Assembly: GCA_029207755.1 (NCBI GenBank)
Contig: JARCOQ010000079.1
Coordinates: forward strand, 372,001-436,000
DNA from: Chamaea fasciata
Taxonomy: Eukaryota; Chordata; Aves; Passeriformes; Sylviidae
DNA length: 64,000 bases
Direction of reading: 5' to 3'
Both the position numbers and the translations under genes were made by a program. The notes under the pieces were generated by a model. It had not been told where the DNA came from. It searched no databases and saw only the letters and a list, made by a program, of their open reading frames with translations. This document shows positions 1 to 10,122 of the stretch, piece after piece; position 1 is the first letter of the stretch; every line of letters begins with the position of its first letter.

Positions 1-3000
1 AAATCAGGAAAAGAAATCCTTCTTTTTACTACAAGAAGTCTCGGTTTTCCACATGAGAAGCCACATTCTCAACAAACCGATGCCAGAAGAGTCAACATTA
101 TTGAAGAGGGTTACAGTGAGCTGTCAAATTACCTTCTGTCCTCTGAGGATGTGCACTACACTGCCAGCATGTTTCCAGCTCTCACATTCAGAGTATGAGA
201 GCCAGGACTAAAGCATCTGCTGAGCCTAACAAGGTCCATGTCACATCTTTGTGATAACACATTGCTTGTGTCTATCATGTAACACAGGCAGAACATATTC
301 TCCTGGTTTTAGCCCCTTAGATTCCTCGGTCTAAGCAAGAAATTGGCACCCTGCCAGGCTTCCTATGGACCATTCTGGGGTGGGACCACCAGGTAAATCT
401 CCCCGAGTCAGGTCATGATATCCTAAAGAGAGACACTGCCCTCCTTCCCCACGGATAAATGGGATGATGAGCAGTGCAGCAGGAGCAGGAAGCTCTGCTA
501 AGTTTCCACCACTGCCATGCATTTTCTCTTCACTAAACATCGATTTACTTGCAGGAAGAAAGGCTCCCCTAATAGAACCTGTTCTTTTGATGGCAACCAA
601 GAGGGAAATGGGCAAAAAATAGCTGGAAACTATCCCAGTTTCAAGCTATTATTAACTATCAGGCATACACTGACAGTAGGAGAGATGAGGTGGCAAGAGG
701 ACTTCCAATAGCCAAAGAGCCCTTTCATCATCTGACCAGCTTCATCTATTGTATTCAAGTGTTAAAATACAGAGAAATCACACATATCTAGTGCCTTTAC
801 AACGAGTATCCAGTTGCAGATTTCTTTCTGCATGTGACTAAATTTAATGCATCCTTGCCGTGTACAAAAAAAAAAAGCCTTGTGAAATGAGAGGTGCTAA
901 CATTTTCTAACAGATGGGATGACATTACAGAACAGGATCCTTTTTGTTACTGGGGAAAAGAAGACGCTCTTGGTGCAATTGATTTCACACATAAACGGCA
1001 ACAGTTTCAAAGCCCAACATCGCTATTTTTGGCCAGTTAGTAGAAACCCATTTCTAAAGCTGATAGCAGCTCTGACAATTAATTACAAGCTCAAGATCAA
1101 GCATGTCAAATCCTTGTGAAATCCCTAGACATCAATCAGAGTGACTCCTGAGGGCCTCCATAGAGTTCAGAGCAAGTATTCCCTCTGTTTGCAGATCATC
1201 TTTCAGTGCCTCTGAGCTGCGCAGACTATCAGCATGAAGATTTAATGGAATAAGATCCAGGAGGTGTACAATAGAGCCAGGAGGTGTACAATTTCCTGAG
1301 TTTAGGTACAACAGACTTGCCACAGGTAAATAACTGCTCACTTAGGCACTTATACATGTTACAGCCAGGTGAGGGGTGGGGAAACCCTCACAAAGGAGAC
1401 TAAAACACACTGCAGGGCAAACTGCAATTCCACCAATCCACACCTGCAAAACTCATTTTCCACAACCGTGCTCAGCATTCCATAAAGACTCCTAATCAAT
1501 TTATGCAGCACCAGTACATGTTGACAAATACATTAAAAACATTAAAAAAAAAATAACTATTATGTCATGATGTTCCTCATGCTGATCTGAGTCAGGGTAA
1601 GAGCTGAAGGGCATTTCCTTGTGAGCTGACAGGCCCACAGAAATAACCCAGCCATGATTGTCCCCAAGAACAACAAATGGGGCAGACCCCACTCTTCCAA
1701 CAGGCTGAGCTAATCAACAGATCTGCACATCTACTGCAGAATCTGCATAAGAAATCGATTGAAACCATGTGTTGTTATGGATTCATTCTGCCAAAAAATT
1801 AACTGTGACGGGTTGGCACGGTAATGACTTGAACTTTTCCACAATACCATGAAGTACTGATGCTTCTGGAAAAACAAAGTAGATTCTGATGTACCATTTA
1901 GCCTTCCTAGAAAGAAACCACGCCAACAAGATGAGGTAATCTTGAAATTGCCATCTCCAAGCTTCCTAAAACTGGAGAGAAGGTTTGAAATCTATTCGGA
2001 CTCTGATTAAACTCAGCAAGCAACACGGTAAAAAATACATTAAATAGAGCTTTTAAATAGACAAACTGCAACATTATTTACTTATTTTCTTCTATTTCTC
2101 CTCCCTGGAATCAAGTACTCAGGCAAACTTCTCACTTCTACAACAGCATATTGACTTTTTGACACTATGACCATTAAAGTCAATGTGGAAAATACATGCC
2201 CAAATAGAAAATCTAGATGCTGAAAGGAATATCAACCAAGTCAAATCCAACTTCTAAAACTAAAATCCTCAAGAAGTGAGTCACTCACACCCAAAACTGT
2301 ACCACTTATAGCTACTTTATAACAGAAATACAGGATATATCAAAGGCCTTTTTCCACTTTGGAGGTTCATGCACAAAGCAGAACTCCAGCACACGTTTGT
2401 TTGTTAATGGTTGAGACCTCAAGCAGAAAAAACCCCACAAATAATCCCCAGCCAACAGTATAAATCAACCTAAAGAAAGCTCATCATTTACTGAGTATCA
2501 TGGCCATAAAGCTGCCCAACAAAGAGAGGGCAAGACAAACTCCATACTTGTACAGCAATCTAAACTGAAAAGCATCAAAATATACCACGTGGAATCACTA
2601 GTGTGACAACCAAGACAAAAAAAATTTCTGCTATCAATCTTCAGCAGCCAGCTCACACTTTTTTACCCTCTTTTATAAACCATTTCTTCTTACAGAGTCA
2701 CTGCCAGGCCCTCACTTTGAGTCTACTGTGTTTGACAGATCAGCTACAACATTTTTCTTCTGTAAAACAACAGAACTTAGACCAGATTTTACTCAGCCAC
2801 AGACTCTGCAAGCCCAGGTGTCGTTGCTTTACCCTCACTGTGTCAGGTTCTCCTACCACCAAGCCCGAAGGTGCCACAGTGAAGGAGCTCTGGAACTTGC
2901 TGCTCTGATGAAGGCACTTGGTCCAAGTGCAGAGTTTCCACTCTGTCTAACTGAAACCTTGACTGATGCCAGCTGCACCTCATTTGTTCCATCACCAGGT

Positions 3001-4189
3001 TTTCCTGAAGAGCAGCACTCACCCTCCAAATTTTAGCCCTGTAGGGGACAAAATTAAATTATATAAAAATATACAATGAACATCTATATTATTTATAAAC
3101 TGAAGCATTTATGATTTATTTAGTGAAACTGTAAAGTTTAGCCCTCTAGGGGCTAAAATTAAGGGGACAACAAGTAGAAAGACAAGAGAAGCACGGTCTG
3201 TCCAAGAAGTAAAAATCACTCAAGGCCCATCAGGAGTTTGAAAGTTTCCCTCAAATAGTAAAGATCACACAAGCAAAACAGAAGTCTCCAAAGTATCTAA
3301 CAGAATCATTTTGTAGAGATTACATCAGTACATCCACCATTTAATTAATTCATTAACAGGTGCTAAAACCCCTCCTTTATCTGTCCAAAGACCAATCGTG
3401 CACAGAAAAGAGGAACATATGGAAATGAAATAGAGTCTTGCAACAGGCAGGCATGTGGGAGACAGACCTTTTGGGGATCCCGAAGGTGGCAGCACAATTA
3501 CTAAATTACCTAAGCAAGAGTCAGCCGCCAAAAACTCCTGGGGAAGCACCACGGCCCAGAGCTGCCCCTGCCAGTGTCACATGGGACAGCTGCAGCTTGT
3601 TTGGAGGAATACCTAAAGGTGATCCACCCAGAAGGAAAGGGATCCTGCTTTAAGAGAAGTCTCTAGTTCTTAAAGGATTGCTGAAAGTAAGAGTACGTTT
3701 ATTTGTATGTTTTACGCTTAATACTTGCTTGAATACCCCTCCAAAAATGTTGTTAATCTGATAACTAAGAACGTGCCATTAAAAAAAATGGCATGTTTTT
3801 GTCTCTTTCTTTCAAAAGTCAAATATTCCTTGTTGTTTAATGGAAAAGCAGGCTCCTCTCCAAACACATCCTGTGAGGCCTTTTCCAGTGAAGCAGTGTG
3901 CATAATGATAAATGAAAAAGGGAAAGGTTCTTGCAAGTATTTTTATCTGTAGTATGCAGGGGTTGATCTGTTCCACCCAAAAATTATTTTCAACTTAAAC
4001 AATTCACCTTTGCCAAATCCCTAACTCACTCTAAAACTCTAATAGGTACACACAACATTTCTTGTGAATAAGTTTGCAACAAATCCTACAAGTTGACCCT
4101 CAGGAAAGGTGGCAAACACCCCAAGGGAGTATACAACACACAATATACACTCCTTGGAAGTGGAGGGAGTGAGATTTGTCCTTCCTCCT
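1..4189. other. AT-rich stretch, no gene recognised
   Basis: No ORF here resembles a known protein and no paired splice sites with family similarity were seen. It holds only small structures. A 16-bp direct repeat lies at 1257-1272 and 1277-1292. A short inverted repeat lies at 3137-3157 (8-bp arms TTTAGCCC/GGGCTAAA, 5-bp loop), with a related half at about 3034. Base composition is AT-rich compared with the GC-rich DNA after 4.4 kb, as expected for intergenic or intronic bird DNA. Confidence 0.6.
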
Positions 4190-4912
4190 TGTCTTGGTTT
4201 GGGAAGACAGGTATCTGCCAGGTAAAATTACAATCAGAGGCTCTTTGGCAAAGATTTGGGAAATAGGAATAGCAGTTCTCTACTAGTATGTAATACAAAG
4301 CAAACAAACACAAAATACTCCCCCCCCACCAAACAACTACAGCGTTAATGACAAACGACAACAGTACCAAGAACCTCGAGGGCTTTGTTTCACAAAACCC
4401 AGGGCAGTTTGGTTTCGCTGTCCCTGCAGGATCCTCAGAGCACCAAGCTGAAACAGTGGAAAAGTCCCGGGCTGGTCGCTGGGATGGCAGGGTGTCCCGG
4501 CAGGCAGGGGCAGGATGTCCCGGCAGCGCAGGGGGTGCAGGGTCACGCTGCAGCAAGAGGAGCAGCGCCGAAGAGGCTCGAAGGCGAGGCAGGGCCTGGA
4601 CCAGCTCCCGCAGGTGGCAGGGAAAACTCAGGATTCAGGCCGAACTGGTGATAGTAGATTTCCCAGGACTGGATCCCTTTGGCCACAGTGAAACTCCTCC
4701 AGCCAGCAACAGCCGTTCTCCGCTCGGCGTGCTCTGCGGCGGCTGAGATCCTCGAGGAGCGGCAGACACGCGTCTCCCCGAACGCCGGAGAAAGAAAAGC
4801 ACGCAGCTGCCTCAAGCTTTGTCTTTTACCGGCGTTATCTCCCCCTTCCACCTTTGTCCACCTCTTTGTTTCGGTTAAGTAAACCTTTGTTTCCCGATGT
4901 TGTCCTGCCACA
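4190..4912 (+). mobile_element. Probable solo LTR (TGT...ACA ends)
   Basis: A 723-bp block begins TGTCTTGGTTTGGG and ends CTGCCACA, so it has the TG...CA ends of an LTR. A polyadenylation-like AAGTAAACC lies about 35 bp before the end. The opening resembles a start I associate with common songbird LTRs; this is recollection, not a search. Its 3' end touches the first recognisable residues of an MHC class I alpha-3 exon whose 5' half is missing, which suggests it interrupts that exon. No matching target-site duplication was found, so the boundaries are uncertain. Confidence 0.4.
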
Positions 4913-5110
4913 CGTACAGATGTTACCCCAGCACCACGGGGATCAGCTGGATGAAGGGGGATGAAATCCGGGATCATTCCCAACAGTGACGGCGCCTTCC
5001 CCCCCCGGGCCAGGATCGAGGCGCTGCCGGAGGAGCGGGAGCAGCACCGGTGCCGGGTGGAGCATCCCGGAATGCCGGAGCCCGGCATCTTCTCCTGGGC
5101 TGAGGCGGGG
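4913..5110 (+). pseudogene. MHC class I alpha-3 exon remnant
   Basis: Two reading frames together resemble the second half of the immunoglobulin-like alpha-3 domain of an avian MHC class I heavy chain. The first frame gives YPSTTGISWMKGDE from about 4924. The second gives IPNSDGAF, then IEALPEEREQ, HRCRVEHPGMPEPG and IFSW. RCRVEH contains the second cysteine of the domain disulphide. The two halves are in different frames, with codons missing after GDEIRD, so the exon is frameshifted and internally deleted. No clear donor follows IFSW. The first half of the domain and the alpha-1 and alpha-2 exons were not found upstream, where a probable LTR lies instead. It cannot encode an antigen-presenting molecule. 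Class II beta-2 is a weaker alternative, because the PGIFSW ending fits class I better. Confidence 0.65.
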
Positions 5111-5199
5111 AATGTGGAATGTGGTAACTGGGAGTTTGGGAATGTGGCGCAGTGGGATGGAGGTTCCCCTGCCCCTCCTCACCATTCCGTGCTGCCCAG

Positions 5200-5304
5200 A
5201 GCCGGAATCCAGCAGGAATCTCACCCTGGTGGTCGCTGTGTCCGTCATCGCTGCCATCGTGGTCATTCTCCTCATCGGATTCAGCGTCTGGAAGCTCCAG
5301 TCCG
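5200..5304 (+). pseudogene. MHC class I-type transmembrane exon
   Basis: An acceptor (CTGCCCAG, 5192-5199) and a donor (TCCG|GTTCTG) bound a 105-bp open exon. It reads as a short acidic connecting peptide, about 23 hydrophobic residues (LVVAVSVIAAIVVILLIGF) and a WKLQSG stop-transfer end. The size, split phase and position about 90 bp after an alpha-3 remnant fit the transmembrane exon of an MHC class I chain. The exon is open, but the gene around it is broken. The hydrophobic segment alone is not diagnostic; the assignment rests on the neighbouring alpha-3 piece. Confidence 0.5.
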
Positions 5305-5519
5305 GTTCTGCCCAAACCCATCCTGGGGGCTCACCCTGTTCTTCCCCCCCTCCCAAGACTCCTGGAAATCCCCCCATGACCCCACCAGTCCGCCCCCAAA
5401 TCCTCCTGGGTCCCCCCTAAGCCCCTCACGGGGATTCCTGGGATTGTCCCCATGTCCCCTCCTCCAGGACTCTGGGGTTCCACCCTGACCTGTCTGTGCC
5501 CCCCTGGTTTCTTCCACAG

Positions 5520-5584
5520 CCCCCCCATGATAGTGGGGGCAGGGGCCGAGTGCTGGTGTGCCCCTGCCTGCAGCAGATCCAGGG
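5520..5584 (+). pseudogene. FLOT1: Flotillin-1-like exon (frameshifted)
   Basis: Between an acceptor (TTCCACAG) and a donor (GG|GTGAGG) the exon reads PPMIV in one frame and GRVLVCPCLQQIQ in another. Together these resemble the early flotillin-1 segment that precedes the ISLNTLTL stretch. A small indel inside the GGGGGCAGGGG run separates the frames. Flotillin-1 is a lipid-raft scaffold protein. In many vertebrates its gene is linked to the MHC, consistent with class I pieces 300 bp upstream. The first flotillin exon was not found. Confidence 0.6.
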
Positions 5585-5656
5585 GTGAGGGAGTTCAGGG
5601 GAGCCCTTAGTATTTTGGGTCCCCTGGGAATTGGGGTGACCCTCGGGGTCCCCCAG

Positions 5657-5740
5657 GATCTCCCTGAACACGCTGACGCTGCCCAGTGAGAAGGTTCGGA
5701 CCCGGCACGGGGTCCCAGCTCTGTCACCTGCCCTGCCCAG
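5657..5740 (+). pseudogene. FLOT1: Flotillin-1-like exon, first copy
   Basis: An 84-bp exon between acceptor CCCCCAG and donor CCCAG|GTACC reads ISLNTLTL-PSEKV-TRHGVP followed by a degraded C-terminal third. The family segment here is about 30 residues and this copy is about two residues short, just after ISLNTLTL. Split-codon phase agrees with the preceding exon, so the two belong to one broken flotillin gene. A second, partial copy of the same exon follows 190 bp downstream. Confidence 0.65.
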
Positions 5741-5928
5741 GTACCCCCCAGCTCCTCCCTGGGAACCTCCAATCTCCCCGTGACACCCCAACCTCCCCTG
5801 GAACCCCAAAAACATCCCTGGGACCCTCCAAAAACTCCCCAAGATTGCAAACGCCCCGTACGAACCCCCTAAACCCTCTCAGGACATCAAAATTCCCATG
5901 GGACCTCCCAACACGCCCCCAAGCCCCC

Positions 5929-5984
5929 TTGAGAAGGTTTATACTTGGCACGGGGTCCTCATCACCACCATTGGCATCACCCAG
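5929..5984 (+). pseudogene. FLOT1: Flotillin-1-like exon, partial second copy
   Basis: The sequence EKVYTWHGVLITTIGITQ ends exactly at a GTAGCC donor. It repeats the second half of the exon at 5657-5740. The tyrosine of EKVYT is kept here but changed in the first copy, and the C-terminal part here is closer to the family. No acceptor is visible at its 5' end; C-rich tract DNA precedes it. It is probably a local partial duplication inside a pseudogene. Confidence 0.6.
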
Positions 5985-7200
5985 GTAGCCCCAGACCCCC
6001 CCGGGACCCCCAAACCCTCCCGGGACCCCCAACCCCCCCATGGGGGCTCCACTACCGGAATCAACGGGAGTGGTGTCGCCCTGTCAAGGGGAGTTAAAGC
6101 GGCGCCTGACTGTCGGGGGTTCTTAAAGCCGTGATGGTGGGGAGACCCCCAAAACTCCACCCTGGGGGGCACTCTCCCATTTGCTGCACTCGAGGGAGCC
6201 CCAGACAATGACGGGTCCTGGGCTGAGCCCCCCACTCAGCCGGGGCTGTGGAGGGAACTGTGGGCGCTGGGACAGGGCTTGGGAGTCCTGGGGTTTACTG
6301 GGGGACCCCTACTGGGAACTCCCTTCCCGCTGTCCCACCTCCCCCTATCCCCCCCTCTCACCCCTTTCCCATTGTTCCCCCAAACCTCCGCTGCCCCCAG
6401 CTCGGTTTGGGGGTGACCCACCCCTTTCCCACCGTGTCCCGGCCCGGCCCCGCTCACCCGAGAGCTCCCGGCCCGCGGCCGCACGGACGGAGGAGGAGGA
6501 GGAGGAGGAGGAGGGACAGAGAAGGAGGAAGAGGAGGGATGGAGGAGCTGGAGCCGGCAGAGGAGGCACTGCGTGACTTCACTGCTCTCTGGATCTGCAG
6601 CTCCTTCGCCCCGGGACCATCGCCCCCGTATCCTGCGGGTGACCGGGGAGGGGGAGCGCGCCCCAAATATCCTGGGCGGTTTTTTTGAAGTGGGGAGGGA
6701 TGTTTGGAGCTCACAGAAAATATATTTATGGCTCCCGGGGCTTTTTTCTGTCGGGGCCGGGCAGCTTGATGTTTGGATCTGGCAGGGCTCCAGAGCTGAG
6801 GCGCAGATGCCCCTCAAGGGGACATGGGGGGTCCCCGGGAGGTGTTTTTGGGGGGTCCCGGTGGCGGTGCCGGCAGAGCCCCGGCGGGAGGCGGGTCCCC
6901 CCGCGGTGGGGTTGGGCTTCCTTAAGTTGGTGCGTGTCTCTTTGGTGCTGACCCTGCCCGCCAGCTAAACCCTGCGGGCCCCATAGAACCAAAGGTGCCC
7001 TGGGAGCCTGCAGGGCCTTGTGGAGCCAGGGGACCGCAGTGACACTGTGGATCTCCTCTCTGCACAACTGTTTTTCAAACTGCAATATCAGTAATTGCTG
7101 CCACGCCATAGGCTTAAATAATCCACTCTGTTCACTATTGTTTCAAAGGATGACTTTGATTTCTCCTTGACAATCTGCATCAATTCCTTCTCCCATGACA
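5985..7200. other. GC-rich gap with (GGA)n tract
   Basis: No further flotillin exon was recognised. A GGA/GAGGA microsatellite runs from about 6489 to 6536, flanked by CCGCGGCC-type CpG-rich sequence. Long ORFs here are side-effects of GC richness. The AT-richer end (7000-7200) holds nothing recognisable. Confidence 0.5.
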
Positions 7201-7545
7201 TCAACGCTTTTCAAGGCCAAGCTCCAGTGAGCAGTTCTCAAACCTCCAGTGTCCTGGAGAAATCTGAGTTCCTATTCCTGTATTGATAACTCTCATTTGC
7301 TTCTGATTTGTCCTAATTAATTCTAATGCATGAAGGTCCAGCCCTGCAGCCTCTGGGGTGGCCCTGTCAGGGGCCATCACACCCAGAACAATTTCCCCAG
7401 AAGTCAAAGTCTCACTGTGCACGGTTGTATTCGCAAACTGGGCGCAGCTGTGCACATCCAGGGGTTTCCATTTCCCCACTGGGTCCATTGTTAAGGGTAT
7501 GGAGAACATCTGTGGGATGGGTTCTCCATCAGGACAGGTTCCCAT
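7201..7545 (-). pseudogene. Retroviral dUTPase fragment (class II ERV)
   Basis: A minus-strand reading of about 115 codons contains [12 protein letters not shown], like dUTPase motif 1 (xSAGxDL), and then [14 protein letters not shown], like the beta-hairpin around motif 2. The protein stops soon after, so motifs 3-5 and the active site are lost. Class II (beta- and alpha-like) ERVs can carry a dUTPase in the protease region. It lies 3' of the reverse-transcriptase remnant at 9.0-10.1 kb and beyond an LTR, so it probably belongs to a different insertion. Confidence 0.5.
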
Positions 7546-7931
7546 CTCCTCATTTTTTCACCTGCTCTTTCAACTGCCCCTTTGTCTGTTTGATGATCCT
7601 GCAGCTTGTGAATAGTCTGGTACATGAAAACACCAGCAGTCCAAATCACTGTATTTTCACAGTAACAGACAAAGCATTCCACACCACAGTATCAGCAAAC
7701 CGCATAAAAATCGCCAATTTCATCCCTTCCTCCTTTATTCCTTGCAAGCAGTCTCACAAAGTTTAGCACTGACATTTGAGTCGTGGCCAATGCTTTTCTG
7801 TAGGGTATTTAGTGTCACATCCCTGAGCAGCCAAAGGTGGCAAATCAGTATTGTCAGCATTACTGCACATTATTATTATTGTTTCACATATAAAGATAGA
7901 GATATAGATAGAAACATAGATTTAGACATAG
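7546..7931. other. Gap between ERV fragments
   Basis: AT-rich sequence with a short ATAGA-type simple repeat at about 7890-7930. No coding similarity was recognised. Confidence 0.5.
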
Positions 7932-8477
7932 TGTAACACGAGGCTGGTGGGTTGGAGACAGACACACCACACAGTATCTTGTTGAGTTCTGACCAACAGC
8001 CACAATTTATTGTTCCAAGCTCCCTTTTATGGTGAGTTTGAATTTCCCAGGCTTGGAAAGCCAACTGGTTGGGAATCTCTGCACTGCCCACATCTCTGGC
8101 CAGGGGTGTGTCTGCAGCCAGGGCTTGGCTGGGCTTGGCTGAGCTCTTTGTTCCCCCGGGGACTTCTAGAACAAGCCAGGTCAGCCCAGTTGGGTCTGTT
8201 ATGATCAGACTCGTTATGCCCAGCTGTGAACCAGCTGGACCCTGCTACATCTCCTGCCTTTGCTTTTATTAAAATGCAGATTGTTTTCCGTTATCCCATT
8301 TGCAAGGGCCCTTTTGCAGACAGGGTAACACAAGACAGCATGGGTTTAATTTGAAGGAGGTTTTGACAAACTTAATTCTGCTCAGCCAGTGATGTGTCCC
8401 ATGTACCACTGGAGCTGCAGCACTCACTCCCAGGAGCTGTCAGGCGAGATCACAATCTTCCGGGCTGGCATGTTACA
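7932..8477 (-). mobile_element. LTR, class II ERV type
   Basis: On the minus strand the block starts TGTAACATGCC and ends CTCGTGTTACA. This gives a 546-bp unit with matching TGTAACA/TGTTACA ends. An AATAAA polyadenylation signal followed by TTGTGGCTGTTGG lies about 70 bp before the end, as in the R/U5 part of an LTR. Decayed retroviral coding sequence lies upstream on the same strand, so this is probably the 3' LTR of that element. No primer-binding site follows and no target duplication was found. Confidence 0.6.
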
Positions 8478-9043
8478 GGTTAACTGCTTATGGTTCCAAA
8501 CTACAACTTAACACTAAAACAAGAAAACGTTCAACTTTTAAAACCCTGAGAAAAACCAATTAACAGAATTAACAAGATTAACAATTAACAGAAAAACAAT
8601 TTGTAAACAGAAAAAACCACTCTGTAAACAGAAAACCAGTTTGTAAACAAACAGAATCCTTAAATGCACCGTCACTCTAAGAGTCCCAGCTCTCCACGAG
8701 GTCGGTGAACAAGCTGTTTCCAGCACTGTTCCACACACGGCTCCACACCGTCTGTGGAGGGGCCACCAGGAGAATGCTGCTGGTGGTCTTGGACAGGACG
8801 TAAGGTAGGACAGACACGTCGGGCAGGTGCCCAAAGCGTTCCAGTGTCCTTGCAAAGCACTTTGCAAGGCTGTACTGTTAGCAAAACACCATTAGAATTG
8901 CTCTTGTGTCACAGAGACAAGACAACTTTTGAAGCATCCGTAGCATTCAACTGTAAACACCTGCGACAACATTTGATAATTAACTGTGCAGTTAGTTCAA
9001 AGACAGTGGGTGCCGTCTTTTTTGCTTGATGAGGTGGAAGCAT
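8478..9043 (-). other. Non-coding 3' part of class II ERV remnant
   Basis: Sequence between the reverse-transcriptase remnant and the LTR. Minus-strand readings are short and broken. The last 170 bp contain repeated GTTTACA/GTTAATT-like words. RNase H, integrase and most of env appear deleted. An open stretch just before it ends in a short hydrophobic run (VWITVFILIVSF) that could be an env leader, but this is weak. Confidence 0.3.
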
Positions 9044-10122
9044 TCATTCTGGAATGTGCAAAGGATCAGGCCAGCGTGGATTCCACTGCCCAATAACACC
9101 AGTAGGATGAAAACTAACAATGAGAATAAACACAGTGATCCACACCTCTGGGCATATCCGGTGGACTTGTCTGTTGGTGATAGCTTGCTCTGCTGTTTCA
9201 ACAGCAGCTTTTGCCTCTAGGATTAATTTTCTGGGGGAAGTTAATTCAGAGTCACCCTTTAGGAGGTCAAATAAAGGTGCTAGTTGAGAGTCAGTCAGTC
9301 CTAGGTAAGATCTGACCCAGTTGATGGTACCCAAGAGTTTTTGTGCATCGTTTAGAGTTAGAATTTTGGTTGGAAACGGAATTGTTTGTGGCTGTATGGT
9401 CTGGTTCATTATTTTGAGTCCCAAATATTTCCAGGGTGGTTGCTGCTGCACTTTCTCTGGTGCTACTTGCAGCCCAAGTGGTTTGAACGCTTGCAACAGG
9501 CTTGGCTGAATCAGTGAGAGTTCTTTTCTGGTTTGGGGTGCAATCAAAATGTCATCCAGGCCATGGTAACAGTATGCCCCTGGAAACTGTTCTCTCACTG
9601 ATCAGAGTACCTGAGCAACACCCCACTGACACATTGTGGGGCTGTTTCCCACGCCTTGGGAAAGTTCTTTCCATTGGTAATGTTGCACTGGTGCAGCGTT
9701 ATTAATAGAAGGCACGGTCAAGGCAAACTTTGGGGTATCATCTGGGGGTAATGGAAGAGTGAAAAAACAGCCCTTTAAGTCCACAATCAGGATGTCCCAG
9801 GAGGCAGGCAGCACGGTGGGACATCGATGGCACACCAGGCTGCAATGTGCCCATTCTCTCCATCATGGAATTGGTTTTTCTCAGGTCATGGAGTAACCTC
9901 CACTTAGCAGATTTCTTTTTTATAACAAATACTGGGGTGTTCCAAGGGCTCATAGATGGCTCTATGTGTCCTTGAGCCAGTTGTTCCTGTACCAGGGTTT
10001 TTAGGGCATCTAAGTCTCTCCTTTTCAAGAGACCACTGTGGTACCCACTCAGGCTGAGTAGTGAGCCATTTCAGAGCCAGTGTGGGGTACTTTACACCCT
10101 CTAATACAGTGGCCCCTGTCAA
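9044..10122 (-). pseudogene. Class II ERV reverse transcriptase, decayed
   Basis: Consecutive minus-strand readings in shifting frames follow the order of an alpha/beta-retroviral reverse transcriptase: [49 protein letters not shown], then the catalytic region HGLDDILIA and the thumb (QKLLGTINWVRSYLGL). The tyrosine of the usual YxDD box is replaced by glycine. There are several frameshifts, and a TGA stop lies just before the catalytic segment (about 9599-9601). RNase H and integrase are absent. The LTR at 7932-8477 is probably its 3' LTR. Confidence 0.75.

Noticed and set aside
4086..4556. 156-codon minus-strand ORF with a hydrophobic segment
   Set aside because: It lies mostly inside the probable LTR on the opposite strand and has no supporting neighbour.
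5929..5984. Possible alternative flotillin exon rather than a duplicate
   Set aside because: No acceptor precedes it and it repeats the 3' half of the exon just upstream, so partial duplication is simpler.
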